The notes below the pieces were generated by a model. That model was not told where the DNA came from, made no database searches, and saw only the letters and a program-made list of their open reading frames with translations. This document shows, piece by piece, positions 1 through 11,270 of a stretch of DNA of 64,000 bases; the stretch's first letter is position 1, and each line of letters starts with the position of its first letter. A program made the position numbers and the translations under genes. The stretch is from the NCBI GenBank assembly GCA_032716605.1, contig JAVRFV010002311.1, forward strand, positions 3,949,215 to 4,013,214, read 5' to 3'. This stretch comes from Paralithodes platypus (Eukaryota > Arthropoda > Malacostraca > Decapoda > Lithodidae).

Positions 1-1528
1 GACTTTCACAGACCTTCATGATTTGGTCGAGCATTTTCAGGCCCCTATAATTTCCTCTATCTAGCGCATCCTCTTTTCCTTTGTATATATTTACTATTAC
101 ACTTTTGAGCCAATCCTCTGGGATTTTCTCATCTTTAATAATAGTGTTTATCAACTCAGTGACTTAAGTTTACACCAGTCTCCCCTGAGGCTTTTATTAT
201 CTCAGCGACAATGTCAGAGCAACCTGGAGCTTTACCGTCCTTCATTTTATTGATTGCGTCGCTCACTACAGCTGGTGCTATCAAAGGAGAGGGCCCAGAT
301 ATTGGTTTTTCGATACTAAGCTGTTCCTTATCCCATTCAAACTCTACATTTAGCAATCGTTCATAGTGTGCCTTCCATGCTTCTTTGATTTAATTTTCTG
401 CATACACAATCTTTCCATTATCGTTTCTAACACACTGTTCACCTATAATATCCCTACTGTCATTTTTAACTCGCCTAGCTATCCCATTGGGATTGTCAGT
501 GTTACACACTTGTTCGAGGACCAGGTCCTTAATGCCTTTTTTAGCATTGTAACTAAATCTTTTGGCAGTTCGTTTAGCTGCCTGGTATTCCTCCTTGCTG
601 CCTCCCTTCTTCCATGCTTTGAAGCATCTCCTTTTCTCTTTCACAACATGTTCTACCTCATCGTTCCACCACCAGGAGGTCTTATTCCTGGGGTGACCCT
701 TTGTTTTCCCACAGACTTTGTCAGTGGCAGCGATAAGGCTATGCTTAAGAAAGTTAGTTCCATTGACTATTTACATTGTCAGGCCTAGCTTCCTTATTTC
801 TATTAATTTCCTCCAGTTCACTATGAAACCTATCCCTAACTTCCTTGTTCTTCAGCAGCCACACTTTCCTTTTGGGTATGTATACCTTCTTGCGCTTAGG
901 ATCTCTGTATTAGCTCATGTCGCACACAAGTAGCTTATCTGAGGGATACATTCTTCGCTCGGGATGACCTTTACATCTCGAACCAGTTTCCAGTCTTTCC
1001 TGTTAACCAAGAAGTAATCTACTGTATCTGGCTACTGGAGACCCCAGAGTTATATGTGATCAGATGGCTCTGTCTTTTATTGAACTTTGTGTTACACACA
1101 ACCATGTTAAGTGCAACGCAGGACTCCAATATATATTCGCCTTCCAGATTCCTCCTTCCGTAACCATTTCCTCCATTTACCCCCTCGTATCCATCTGCAG
1201 ATACTCCCACGTGACCATTCAGGTCCCCCCCCCCACGATTGTTATTTCATTCTCCGAGAGGCCTGAAATGACACTGACGGTGTCATTCCAGAAGTCCTCT
1301 TTTATCTCTTTCTGTAGACCAACCTGTGGGGCATATGCAGATATCACATTCAGAATTCTTTCACCAACTTTCAACTTCAGAACAATCAGCCTTTCGCTAA
1401 CTCTCGTAATCTGAAGCACACTTTCCGCCAGCTCTTCAGCCACCAGAACACCCACTCCTCTTTTCGCTTTATCAGTCTCCACTCCCATCCAGTAGATCCT
1501 ATATCTTTTTTTTTCTGACAACCTCACA
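1..1528 (-). pseudogene. RTE-type LINE fragment (endonuclease plus start of RT)
   Basis: A minus-strand non-LTR retrotransposon remnant broken into several frames. From 1528 downward there is an endonuclease segment (ISAYAPQVG, then a degenerate catalytic stretch), an ADGYEGVNGG-type segment near 1210-1130, a basic linker (KEKRRCFKAWKKGG, 644-560) and the start of reverse transcriptase (INKMKDGKAPG near 270-230, then an EDWLKSVIVNIYKGK-like stretch near 120-70). This order is typical of RTE-clade elements, often mis-annotated as craniofacial development protein 2-like. Frames change repeatedly, so it is dead. The element runs off the left window edge before the RT catalytic motif. Clade assignment is from motif wording only. 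Confidence 0.85.
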
Positions 1529-1535
1529 GTTTGTA

Positions 1536-1600
1536 GGCCAGTGCTCTACCAACTGCGCTGTGGCTGGATCTCGTATATGCTTTCATTAATTTCATTGGAG
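1536..1600 (-). repeat. tRNA-like fragment joined to a SINE tail
   Basis: Read on the minus strand, 1575-1536 contains AGCGCAGTTGGTAGAGCAC, a good match to a tRNA D-arm/A-box. No anticodon arm or T arm follows, so this is not a functional tRNA. The adjacent 24 or so bases (TATATGCTTTCATTAATTTC, from 1574) recur in the SINE at 33021, so two retroposon fragments are joined here. Confidence 0.4.
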
Positions 1601-2617
1601 GTTACCTTACCTTGAGGTTACCTTGAGTTGTTTCGGCCTCCTCAGCGGCCTCGGCGAGAGTTGCTCCCCCCGAGTATGTTTGCTGCCAGTGTTTGATGCA
1701 GCAGACTATTCGAGAGGGCAGCTCTCCCCCCCGCGAAGTATGGCTGATCAAGCACCGACTTGAGATGTTTGTCCAAGGCTTTTTTGAATACTTCCATTGG
1801 CACGTCCATCATGTTTCTCACGTTCTCTGGCATTTTGTTGAAGAGACTCGGTCCCCTGTTTGTCAACCAGGAGTCCCTCAGTGTGCCCAGAGCTCCCCTA
1901 CACTTTTGGGGTGGGATGTTACAATACCTACCCCCTCTGTCACTCCAGTTCCATGATATTGTGGTGTGAAGGTTTGGCACTAGACCCTCGATGACTTTCC
2001 ATGTGTAAATTATCAAGTATCTCTCTCTTCTTCGCTCCAGTGAATATAAGTTAAGAGCCTTCAGCCTATCCCAGTAATGAAGATGTTTTACTGAGCTGAT
2101 GTGGGACGTGAAACTTCTTTGAACACTCTATTTCATATATTTCCCCAGCTTTGTGTGGAGATGTTAGCACACTGCAATACTCCAGTCGTGGGATCACCAA
2201 CGATTTGAAAAGGGTTATCATTGGCCGTTCTTCTCGTGTCTTGAAAGTGTGCAGTATCCAACCTACAAGTTTCCTCGCCGCTACTGACTTGGCCTGATTA
2301 TGTTCTTTGAAAGACATGTTTTCTGACATTATTACCCCAAGATCTTTAACCTCTGATTTTCGTGGGATTGGCAGGAGTGACTCTGTTAAGTAGGTTGTGG
2401 TTCTTTTAATTTCTCCATTTCCTCCATACCTTATCAGCTGAAATTTCTCTTCGTTAAATTGCATGTTGTTATCTTTGGTCCACCGAAATACAGCGTTCAT
2501 GTCTGCTTGCAAGATTTTTTTGTCTTCTATTGTGGTTATTCCTAGACTTAGTTTTGTGTCATCTGCAAATGATGAGACACTGCTGTGTTGTACATTTACA
2601 TCGATATAACTTATTAC
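1601..2617 (-). pseudogene. LINE A RT C-terminal part and 3' tail
   Basis: Encodes the end of the palm and the thumb/C-terminal region of LINE reverse transcriptase. FADDTKLSLG, containing the catalytic Asp pair, lies near 2570-2540. It is followed by the typical MQFNEEKFQLIRYG and EVKDLGVIMSENM segments (2460-2330) and then IIYTWKVIEGLVPN with a C-terminal tail (2016-1642). The frame is interrupted between 2066 and 2016. The insertion site of the foldback element is upstream at 2616-2617. The 3' end is a short GGTTACCTTGAG tandem repeat. Confidence 0.85.
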
Positions 2618-3568
2618 AGTAAAAGTCTGTTAATCCGACGACCGATGATTCGAATCTCCCAATAGTCCGAATTTTTCAATTTGAGGCCAAATCCGAATTC
2701 ACCCGATGGTCCGAATTTCAAGAAGTCCCAAAGTCCCCTTTTTGAGGCATTAGTCCACTCAAATGACACATAATAGAGCACACACATATCATATGTTCAT
2801 GAATTCACCTTAAAAGTTTACCATTGTCATTGTAGCCTATTACCTACTTCAAAACATTCAGATTAATGGTCAAAGGAAGCTACTGATATAAACACCTTCT
2901 TCTTCTTCCACATCGTCTGCTAGAGAGTTTGTTTTGCTCTTGAACGCATCCTTGGGATGCTCCGATGCGCTACTGGCTTGCACCGCATTTTCTGCAAGCG
3001 CATTCAGTCTTGAGCTTGAAGACGCACCTTTGGACGTTCCGATACGCTACTATTTATAGTTCAGTGATCGGAGCGTCCCAAGGGTGCTTTCAAGACAACA
3101 AGACAAGGGTGCTTTCAATACAATATAATATAACAGAGCATGTCACAAAAGGAAAATCACAAAAGGAAAATTACAAGAACCTCTCAGGGAAGTGCCGTAG
3201 TTAAGGCATTACTTCCCGAACCACATCTGATCTGATCTTCAAGAGCAAGACAAACTCGCTAGTAGACAGAAGAAGAAGAAGACGACGATGCGGACATATG
3301 GTGTTTACGTTTATATCAGCAGATTCCTTTGACCATTAATCTGAATGTTTTGAAGTAGGTAATAGGCTACAATGACAATGGTAAACTTTTGAAGTGATTT
3401 CATGAACATATGATATGTGTGTGTGCACCATTGTGTCATTTGGGTGGCCTAATGCCTCAATGTTTTCGTCATACACAGGTTCGTAGGGGTAAAGTCCGAT
3501 AATCCGAAAAATCCACTAATCCGAACGAGGGCCGGTCCGCTGCCCTTCGGATTAACGGAAGTTTACTG
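2618..3568. mobile_element. Foldback pogo/Tigger-like non-autonomous DNA transposon, copy 1
   Basis: 951 bp, begins CAGTAAAAGTCTGTTAATCC and ends GGATTAACGGAAGTTTACTG, flanked by TA on both sides (2616-2617 and 3569-3570). The TA duplication and CAGT termini fit pogo/Tigger-type mobilisation. Long internal arms (about 2780-2960 and 3225-3420) are inverted copies of each other, so the single strand can fold into a long hairpin. The centre holds three relatives of CTCCGATGCGCTACT. No transposase is encoded; the short open frames inside are chance. Three other copies lie at 39626, 47860 and 50286. Confidence 0.85.
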
Positions 3569-4483
3569 TAGTATTAGGAAGAGTAAGGGTGCCAACACTG
3601 TACCCTGGGGAACAGAGCTTTTAACCTCTGAACCTTCCGATACCGCTTGATTTACTGCTACTGATTGTCTTCTGTTAATGAGAAAATTATAAATCCACCT
3701 CCCCACCTTTCCGGTGATACCTTTTTCTTTCAGCTTATGTGCTATAATTCCATGATCACACTTGTCAAATGCTTTGGCAAAGTCTGTGTATATGACATCT
3801 ACATTTCTTTTCTCTTCCAGGTCATCTAGAACTTTGTCATAGTGTTCTAGTAGCTATGAGAGACATGATCTTCCTGCTCTGAACCCGTGTTGTCCTTAGT
3901 TGTGGAGCCCGTTTTCTTCCATGTATTCCGAGACTTTTCCTCGTAGTACTCTTTCAAAGATTTTGATGATGTGAGATGTTAGTGCTACTGGGTGGTAGTT
4001 TTTTAGCTGAGCTTTACTTCCTCCTTTATGTAGTGGTGCAATTGTTGTGTTTTTCAGACTTTCTGGGATTTCTCCTGTATCTAGGCTCTTTCTCCACATT
4101 ATGGCTAGAGGTCTTGCTAGCGATGTTTTGCAGTTCTTGAGCAGGACTGAGCTCCATGAATCTGGTCCTGGTGCTGAGTGGAGCGGCATGCTGTTTATTG
4201 CCCTTTCTATATCTATTGGCCCAAATTCTATATCCGATATATGGAGGGGGGCTCTGTTCTCGCCCATAAAGAAACTGTTTGGATTGTCAACAGCTTTAGA
4301 TGGATCGGGTTGACTGAACACTGTTTCATACTGTTTTCGTAGAAGTTCACTAATTTCTTTGTCATCTGTTGTATATGATCCGTCGAGTTTGATGAGTGGG
4401 CCTATGCTTGATGCTGTTTGTGATTTTTTCTTTGCATATGAGAAGAAGTACTTTGAATTTTCACTTATTTCTTGAACCGCCTT
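3569..4483 (-). pseudogene. LINE A RT N-terminal half
   Basis: Minus-strand coding from KAVQEISENSKYF (abutting 4483), through a linker, to RT motifs INSMPLHSAPGPD (about 4200), APLHKGGSKAQLKNYHPVAL (about 4030-3970), the palm region with the FDKVLDDLEEKRNV-like stretch (about 3830) and the VPQG-type motif, seen as CTGTACCCTGGGGAACAGAG on the plus strand near 3600. It ends at LFLILISYIDV where the foldback element interrupts. A frame break lies near 3860-3896. Confidence 0.85.
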
Positions 4484-4787
4484 ATTTAGTAGTAGCCTCT
4501 ACGTCTCCAACGTAGAGCTATACAGTATACCTATCGTATAATTCCGTTCCGCTCTGGAGCGGACAATTATCGTAATCACTAGCGCGATTAAATCGATAAC
4601 ATCTAGAGTAGCACCTTACTCTCTCTACTAGGTACGTTGTACACACTCTTGAGGCTACTATTTTAAAGGAAATGAAAATATTGATGAGAAAGAAAAGAGA
4701 AAATTGCAGAACATTGTCCATCCTATCTGGCTCCTTAAGCCGTTGTCACGGGTCCACCGCACAACCCGACCGGGTTCATTAGATCAT
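4484..4787 (+). repeat. DIRS-1 left inverted terminal repeat
   Basis: 304 bp, matched inverted by 28064-28408. The outer 37 bases are repeated exactly (inverted) in the internal complementary region. It contains a terminal stem-loop at 4497-4517 and the palindrome CCGCTCTGGAGCGG at 4549-4562. It ends near GGTTCATTAGATCAT (4772-4787), where homology with the right repeat stops. Confidence 0.9.
4497..4517. other. Stem-loop at the DIRS-1 left terminus
   Basis: CTCTACGT and ACGTAGAG (8-bp perfect stem) surround CTCCA. The same hairpin occurs in the internal complementary region (about 27888-27908) but not at the right terminus, where the corresponding bases read CTCTACGTTGGATACTC. It could be part of the recombinase recognition region; function is inferred only. 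Confidence 0.6.
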
Positions 4788-5189
4788 TCCTTTTCGCGCT
4801 ACACTCTATGATGCACACACTTTTTCTGGTGCTCTGTGTTTGTGCCTACAACTCCTGTCACCTCCCCTTTGGGGGAGTTGTGGGCCTTATTTAAGGTACC
4901 TGTGATTCTAGACAGATGATACGTGCTGTAGGCACACTGAAAAAGGGGCTCAAATGTGTTTTCTTGGAGTGTAGCGTCGAAACTGGAGGTTACTTAATTT
5001 TTTGCCATCTGCGCATGCGTCGCCGCTTGGGCGACCCTCGTTCATTTAGGCTTTGCCTTTTGTATTCATTTCACTTGCGGTGGCTTTAGTTTTGTCTTAG
5101 TAAGCTTCTTGCCATTATAGTTTTTTGTCACTGCCTTTATTTTTGCTTTTCTTTTTGTGAAATTAGGCCTAGGCTTACTTGTGCCCTTC
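4788..5189 (+). other. DIRS-1 5' leader, non-coding
   Basis: No coding signal seen. The segment around 4903-4990 (TAGACAGATGATACGTGCTG and downstream) is recognisably related to 54193-54290 in the second DIRS copy, which supports the pairing of the two elements. Confidence 0.6.
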
Positions 5190-6790
5190 TAGTTGGTTGG
5201 AAGGGGGGCGCTGACCCTTGTAGGGCCGATCCCTTTTGGTGGTCATTTTACTTGTTGCTGCCTCTCTTCAAGAGTGCAGGAACTAGTGCGCCTGGTAATT
5301 TCATATATTACTGCCTCAAGTACCGAATAGGCTAACTTCCGAGTTTTGGCCTAGCCTGGGGGGGTGGGGGGGGGGGGCATTTGGATTTCAACACTGTGGC
5401 AACCTCAATCTGGCATACAATGCTCACTTTTTGATTGACGGACCCAGTGCTCTGTCTCCATGGATACAGTCCCACAAAACCGCGAACGTAGCCCGTTCTG
5501 ATGAGTTTTTGTCTGACAGTTTTTGTTCTGTCTACTGCCCCTCCTACGGTATTGATTATATCCCTCATCAAGGGTACAGTAACTGGGGGCACCTTGTAAT
5601 TTCATATATTACTGGCTCCAGAACCGATTAGGCTAACTTCCGTTTTTAGCCTAGCCTTGATGGGGGGCGTTTTGGTTTAGACTGCGACTCTGCGGCCTCC
5701 TCAATCTGGCATACTCTGCCCCTGTATTGATATTACGGCCCCAGTGCTCCGTCTTCCTGACGCTTCGGTCACTTGTTGCTTACCCTCCTCAAGGGTACAG
5801 TAACTGGTGACTACCTGTAATTTCATATATTACTGGCTCTGGTACCGAATAGGCTACCTTCCGTTTTTTTGCCTAGCCTATTCCAATTCATTATTAACCC
5901 GTGGAGCCCCGGCTAGTTTTGTAATGTTTGCGCACCAGAACCCGGCCGGTTTTCAAAAAATTGTTTTATTCCAGAAACAATAGCGAATGGGTTAGGAATG
6001 AAGGAAAAACCACGAAAAACCGCTCAAAAAGCTTTAAAAATGGTCCTACAGAGCCCCCGAAAACGGATTTTACAAGAGTAAAAAATTGAAGGCAATTATC
6101 CCAAAAAAACAGGTTATTGCGCGCTCGCGCGCACGCACGTGGACTTGGAGAGTTTTCAACCATCGGCACGGTTGCGTGGGATACGTACACAGTTCCCATA
6201 TAAATCTGAGCCCTCTTGAGTGGCTACACCTGAGGTTACGGTCGGCGCAATTAGGGTGACGCGTCAGGCGCGTCTCTGGGGCTGTGCGTTACATACATCG
6301 CCGACGCGTCAGACGCGTCGTTGGGGCTGTACGGGTTAATCTAACTCTAGTACCGATTAGGCTAACTTTTTTAGCCTAGCCTAGAAGGGGGGCGTTTGGT
6401 GTACAACTCTGTGGCCTCCTCAATCTGGCATAAATGCTCCTGTATTGATCGGCGGCCCCAGTGCTCTGTATTCCTGTCGCTACGATCCCTTGTTGCTTAC
6501 CCTCATCCAGGGTCCGGTACCTAGTGGCTCCCTGTAATTTCATATATTACTGTCTCAAGTGCCGAATAGGCTAACTTTTGTTTTTAGCCTAGCCTAGTGG
6601 GGGGGGGGGGGCGCCTTTAGTTTCCGTCCCTTTTAGTGTCGTCCCCTGTGCTTTGTTACCTGCTGCTGGTTGCTTCCCCTCCTAAAGGGGCCAGTAACTC
6701 GTGCTCCCTGTAATTTCATATATTACTGACACTCGTACCATTTCGGCTGCTTGCCGTTTTTTGGCCTAGCTTAAGGGGGGGGGGCGCTTT
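5190..6790 (+). repeat. Tandem leader repeats of DIRS-1
   Basis: About six diverged units built around TAATTTCATATATTACTG, then a CCGAATAGGCTAACTTCCG-like block, TTTAGCCTAGCCT and a G-run. Unit landmarks lie at about 5296, 5597, 5818, 6345 (partial), 6535 and 6711. Spacing varies from 176 to 301 bp. One unit is split by the MITE at 5894-6339. No coding capacity is evident. Confidence 0.8.
5894..6339. mobile_element. piggyBac-like MITE, CCCG-end family, copy a
   Basis: Bounded by TTAA at 5894-5897 and 6336-6339. It starts CCCGTGGAGCCCCGGCTAG and ends GGGGCTGTACGGG. GACGCGTC-containing motifs lie near the right end. It splits a DIRS leader repeat unit. A longer relative lies at 40408-41075. 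It has no coding capacity. Confidence 0.8.
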
Positions 6791-7079
6791 GGTTTTCAAC
6801 ACTGTGGTAACCTCATTCTGGCATTCGTGCTTGTGTTGTTTGACGGTCCCGGTGCTCTGTCTATCTGGTTCTCCCCTTACCCGCGGACGTAGCCCGTTCT
6901 GATGTGTTTTGCTCAGTTTTTCTTTTGTCTCTGTCCCCTTCGGTAGTGTCTGCTTACCCACTGGCTCTCCCGCGCCTGTTGTGTTTTGGTGGGGTCCCCT
7001 TTGGACCCCCCCCCCCTTTTTTTGGGGGGAAGGGATGGCTTTCACTGTCATTTGTGACGTTCTGTTGGGTTACCGCCCT

Positions 7080-8440
7080 GGGTCGGGTACTTCCCGCTCT
7101 AGGTCGGGGCCTTCCTTTACGGTCGCATGGTCACCTCCTGGCACCTCCGCTCTGGAACGGGACTTGCCCGTTCTATATCGGAGATTTGTTTTTGTTGCTG
7201 CTTGATACCCACGGACTCTCCCGCGTCTGTTGTGACTGGCCTGGCTCCCTTAGGGGTCCTCGGCTTCCAGCGGGGCCCCTCGGGGCCTCTCCGCTCTAGG
7301 ACGGGCCTTCTTTTGTGCATTCTTGCCTTCCACCTTCGGCGCTGCTCTCGTCTATTACCGCGTCCCGTTCCTGGGCGGGGGTGTCCGTCTACAGCCCCTC
7401 CGCTCTGGTCCGGGAATGTCACTTCCCTGCCTTCTCATGCCTCTTCCCCCTCCAGGACGGGGGAGGCCGTTTCCGGCTCCTCCGCTCTGGGGCAGGATTG
7501 TTGCTCCCGCCTGGGTACGCAGGCGTTCCCGCTCGATGTCGGGGTTTTTCCGCTCTAGATCGGACATCCCCGTTTACGGACGCGCTCATCTTGACTCTGT
7601 TTCGGCCTAGACTGGTCGTCCTGCACTTCCATTAAGACATATTTTAATGCTCCTTTTTACCAGGCTGTGCTTTCTGACCTACAGGACCTCTTCACTGATA
7701 CCGGCCTTAAGGTATCGGTCTCCATTATGTTTTGGGGTGGGGTTTCCTTCAGTTCTTCAGAGGGTTGAGCCTACCCCTTGGTTTTTTCTGACCTGGGGTT
7801 TGGGGCTCTTTGGCCTGTTGCTGGTTCCCCTATGGCCTTCCTGTTCCTCCTTTTGGAGGGTTCTCTTCAGCTTTAACTTCCAGGGGGACATGGGGGGGGG
7901 GGGCACTCTCCTTCATTGGACGGGACTCCAGTCTCCAGGCCTAGTGAGAGCTTTTAGGCTACTCCCTGACCTGGTGCCTGTAGCCTATTCTGGGATCTCT
8001 GATCTTTATTTTGTGCATGACCTCATGCCTGATACTCCTGCCTGGCCTCCCATTTCGGGGGCACTCTTTGGCCTTCTTCTTAAGGATTCATCGACTTTCA
8101 GTGGTTTTTTCGTGGTGCTTCCGACCAGGCTTTCGTCTTGTCTCTGCCAATGACATACATGCGTGCATTGCCATGGCCTTTATTTTCATGGTGCTTACAA
8201 ACAGGCTTTCTTCTTGTTACTGTCGATGACCTACATGCATACCTTCCCATGGCCTACACGGGGTCTTCACAGGTTTTTTTTCTTCTGGTTCCAGTGTAGT
8301 ATGTCTACTTCGCTCTGCTCTCGCCACGGGTTCCTCCCCGGGTGGTGAGTTCCACCCGTCCTACATCCTACATTCCGCTCCAGAGCGGATTTCCGCCCCC
8401 GAGCGGAGCGGCCCGTTCTGGTCCGCTCTTCTCTGGGTCG
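7080..8440 (+). promoter_or_regulatory. Cluster of CCGCTCT-type palindromes in the DIRS-1 leader
   Basis: Around ten copies of a motif close to CCGCTCTGGANCGG, for example at 7147, 7291, 7400, 7482, 7550 and, as the perfect palindrome CCGCTCCAGAGCGG, at 8375-8388. The same 14-bp palindrome is in both terminal repeats (4549-4562 and 28289-28302). A repeated palindrome shared by termini and leader suggests a protein-binding site or a transcription-control element; this is inference. Confidence 0.55.
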
Positions 8441-10840
8441 GTGCTAGGGTGCTTTGCTTTGCCTCTGTATAGGGCCTCGGTTGCAGTAGTTCCCGGACTT
8501 CTCCTTTTTATCAGATTGTGCTCCCACTCTACTCTGATGGTACCCTTGGGCGTCTTCTTCTCTTCAGTACCTTCACCCTTTGGGTATTCTTATTATCCTC
8601 TTCCTTTATGAGGCTTTTCATGCCTTCCTTCTCGGAACTTGCACGGGGTACTTTGCACTTGCTGGTTCGCCTGGTCTCTCCCTGACCCTCCGCATGGGGG
8701 GTCCCTCTTCACCTCTCACCACACACGAGGGGGGAGGGGGGGGATACTCACTTTCATGAAAGGTGCTCCATTTGCAGGGTGTAGTGACCACTTTTGTGTG
8801 TTTTTCGTCCTTCCCTGCCTCAACAGGGGAAGGGGTACTCTCCTATCAAGGATTCAAGGGTTTTTTACCAATATTGTGCTTGCACACATTTCCTGTGCTT
8901 CACTGTCTGGTTCAGGCCATCCATGTGGCTCCACCCAAGGCTCAGGAGGCCACCGCTGACCGGTTTTGCCTCCATCCACCCCATGCTTCTGTACATGGCG
9001 GTATTCTTGGGACGCTCTACTGCCGTCCCTCCTATTTACCTGTGGTAACTCTTTGTGGCCCACCTGCTTTCTTCCCCTGCTCTGCCTGGGGCGCTTCATC
9101 CATGGGCCATCGGTATCTTTTTCCTTTCCGGTTGCAGTAAGGATATCCTTTCCTCCCTGCGCACACCGTGGGGGTTCCCGTCCTGCTATGCCCGTTGGGA
9201 CATGGAGAGTCCTACCCATGTCTCGTACTCCAACCGTGATGGGTTTAACCCTCGGAGGTGTAGACCGTGTCTCGTCGATCTTGACCTTTGGGTCTCGTCC
9301 TCCGTTCCCGGACGCTGTAGAGGCAAGGTCTCGCCTCTGCGCTCCGTGATCGGGGTTTCGCTCTCTCTGTACAGGACCGCCTCCGACGGTTTCCGCGCTT
9401 CCTCGACGAAGGGGTGCGTGCCATGCTTCCCCTTTCCTCTGCTGTCTCCCTGGCGCCTGTACGCTTTTCCCCCGGTGCCTCGTTCGGACGTCCCTACTGT
9501 TTCCGAGGACGCCGGCTCGTAGGGGAGACGCCGCTCTCCTTCACCACGTCGCCGACGGTCTCCGGCTCCACTCCGCCCTGTCTCTTCCCCTGTACGATCT
9601 CCGTACGTGCTTCCGTACTGGGCGGTGTTCTTGCCTACGTAACCTGCTCTACCTGTGGTTGCTGCTCCGGTTGTCCATCCTCCCACTCGCTCCCAGGCGG
9701 CATCGACTTCTTTAGTCATGCTCCCTGCGTGTAGCCTGGGGCTGGTTGGTCGGCCTGTCCACGTTCCGTCCCTCGGGACGTTTCCGGTCCCTAACGGACG
9801 TCGCTTCCTTTCCCTTTACGGGAGGCCGTCATTGTGGGGGCACGTGGCGGCATCCCGCCCGGAACGAGCTCTTACACATGCACAAGAAGTGCGCCCGGTG
9901 CCTGCGAGTTGGCAGGTACGGCTCGAAGCCTTTGCTCGACACGACGTATATGTCGACGCGCCCACTCTGTCGGCATCGTATGAGTTTCAGTAGTGTCATT
10001 CCATAGTTTATCTTTTACTGTTCCTTGTGGCTGGCGGAGGGCGTCGACTTAGGGGTTCGGTCGGAGATGGGTTCTTCACCACTCCCTCCTGTCCTCCGTG
10101 TCGAGCCTCGTCATGCCTTCATCCGGGGTTTCACCTCCATTTTGGGCCTGGTTCTTTGCCCCTACGTTATTTTTCTGAACGTATGCCACGTTCCTTCACG
10201 CCACCAGAGAAGGGTGCCCTGGAACGTGTTCACAAGCCCTGGCGGCACACTGCTCGCATGCTCTCCACCCTCTTCGAGCGACTGCACCTAGCTCGGCTTC
10301 TCCTCAGGCTTATTGTAGCCCCACCGACTAGGGTGCTCGGGAAGGGTGGGGCCCATTTCGGGCGTGTGCGACTGCAGCTCGCCTCCGTCGGCTTCATTCA
10401 GTGTCCCTTCCATGAGGCTGCGCGTTGTCGCCAGTCTCTGTGGTTTTCCTTCTGTACACTGGCGCCGGCTGAGGTCCGCACGGCGCTGTTGCTTTCTGCG
10501 CTCCCTCCGGAGGGGCTCTTCTCTGCCCCTGCATGGCAGGGGTCTTCCCTCTTTGCTGCTGCGGGGCTCTTCGCTCCCCGTCCACCTGGGATGTCCCGAC
10601 CCTCCTCAACCGCTTCCTCTTGGTTGAGGTCGGCAGGCCGGCTCGTAACGAGGCCGCCAGACTCGGGGCCCCTACCGGCTCTTGCGTAGGTTTAGCTTTG
10701 CCGTTCGTGGGCACGCCGGGTAATACGGCGGGGTCTGTCCTCGAGGTGCCGGTCCACGTTTCCACTCCGGCGACCTGCGTGACCTCGGCCTGTCTCCCCA
10801 GACGTCGCCTCGGTTATTCTGTCCATGGGATTATTCGGGA
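8441..10840 (+). pseudogene. Probable degenerate gag-like ORF1 region of DIRS-1
   Basis: GC-rich sequence with overlapping short open frames and no single continuous frame. By position (after the leader, before RT) it should hold the DIRS gag-like ORF. I recognise no diagnostic motif here. The call rests on position and on composition resembling the ORF1 region of the second DIRS copy (55.3-58.2 kb). Frames in this interval should not be read as genes. Confidence 0.4.
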
Positions 10841-11270
10841 AGTCTCGCCTCACCAGCGGGACTTCCTGTCGCATGTCTTTCTGGTCTCCGTGACGGACAG
10901 CGAGGTGTTGTGACCGGTGGTCGACCTGTCGTGCCTCGTATTGATGACTCATTATGTCAAGTTCGGCGGTTTACCCTTCGGTCTCCATGTCGCCCCTCGT
11001 GTCTTTACGACCCTCGTCGGACTGGCCTTGCCTCCCCTGTTCACTCGGGGTCTTCCGCTCCTCTTTTCCTTGGTGGGTGGGATCTTCTCCGCGAACTCTC
11101 CCGCATACTGTGTACACGCCGCTCTCCTTGTTCCTCCTCGTTCCTCGGTTCGGTTTCCTAGTCGCCGTTCCCGAGTCCTGCCTTCCACCGTCGCAAGATG
11201 TGCCATGGGCGGGCCTCGACTGGGACAGGTCGAGCACGCCTGTCACCCTGAGTCAGGTGACTGCGTAGTC
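10841..11270 (+). pseudogene. DIRS-1 reverse transcriptase remnant
   Basis: Reading frames here contain a PVVDLS motif (about 10915-10935) closely followed by VKFGGLPFGLHVAPRVFT (about 10955-11012), which matches the DIRS-type RT wording (fxxLPFGLxxAPxxFT). The interval normally holding the first catalytic Asp (LDLKDAY-like) between these motifs is missing, and the expected YLDDW motif is represented by FLGGW in a neighbouring frame (about 11063-11080). Two catalytic elements are therefore lost and the frame is broken. Assignment to DIRS agrees with the terminal structure. Confidence 0.75.

Noticed and set aside
2965..3204. Conserved 79-codon ORF in the foldback elements (also at 48221-48460 and 50630-50881)
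   Set aside because: Conservation follows from copy homology; the peptide shows no domain and crosses the central repeat.
6900..10950. Dozens of overlapping 60-220 codon frames on both strands
   Set aside because: They overlap in all frames, show no domains, and lie inside the degenerate DIRS-1 body.
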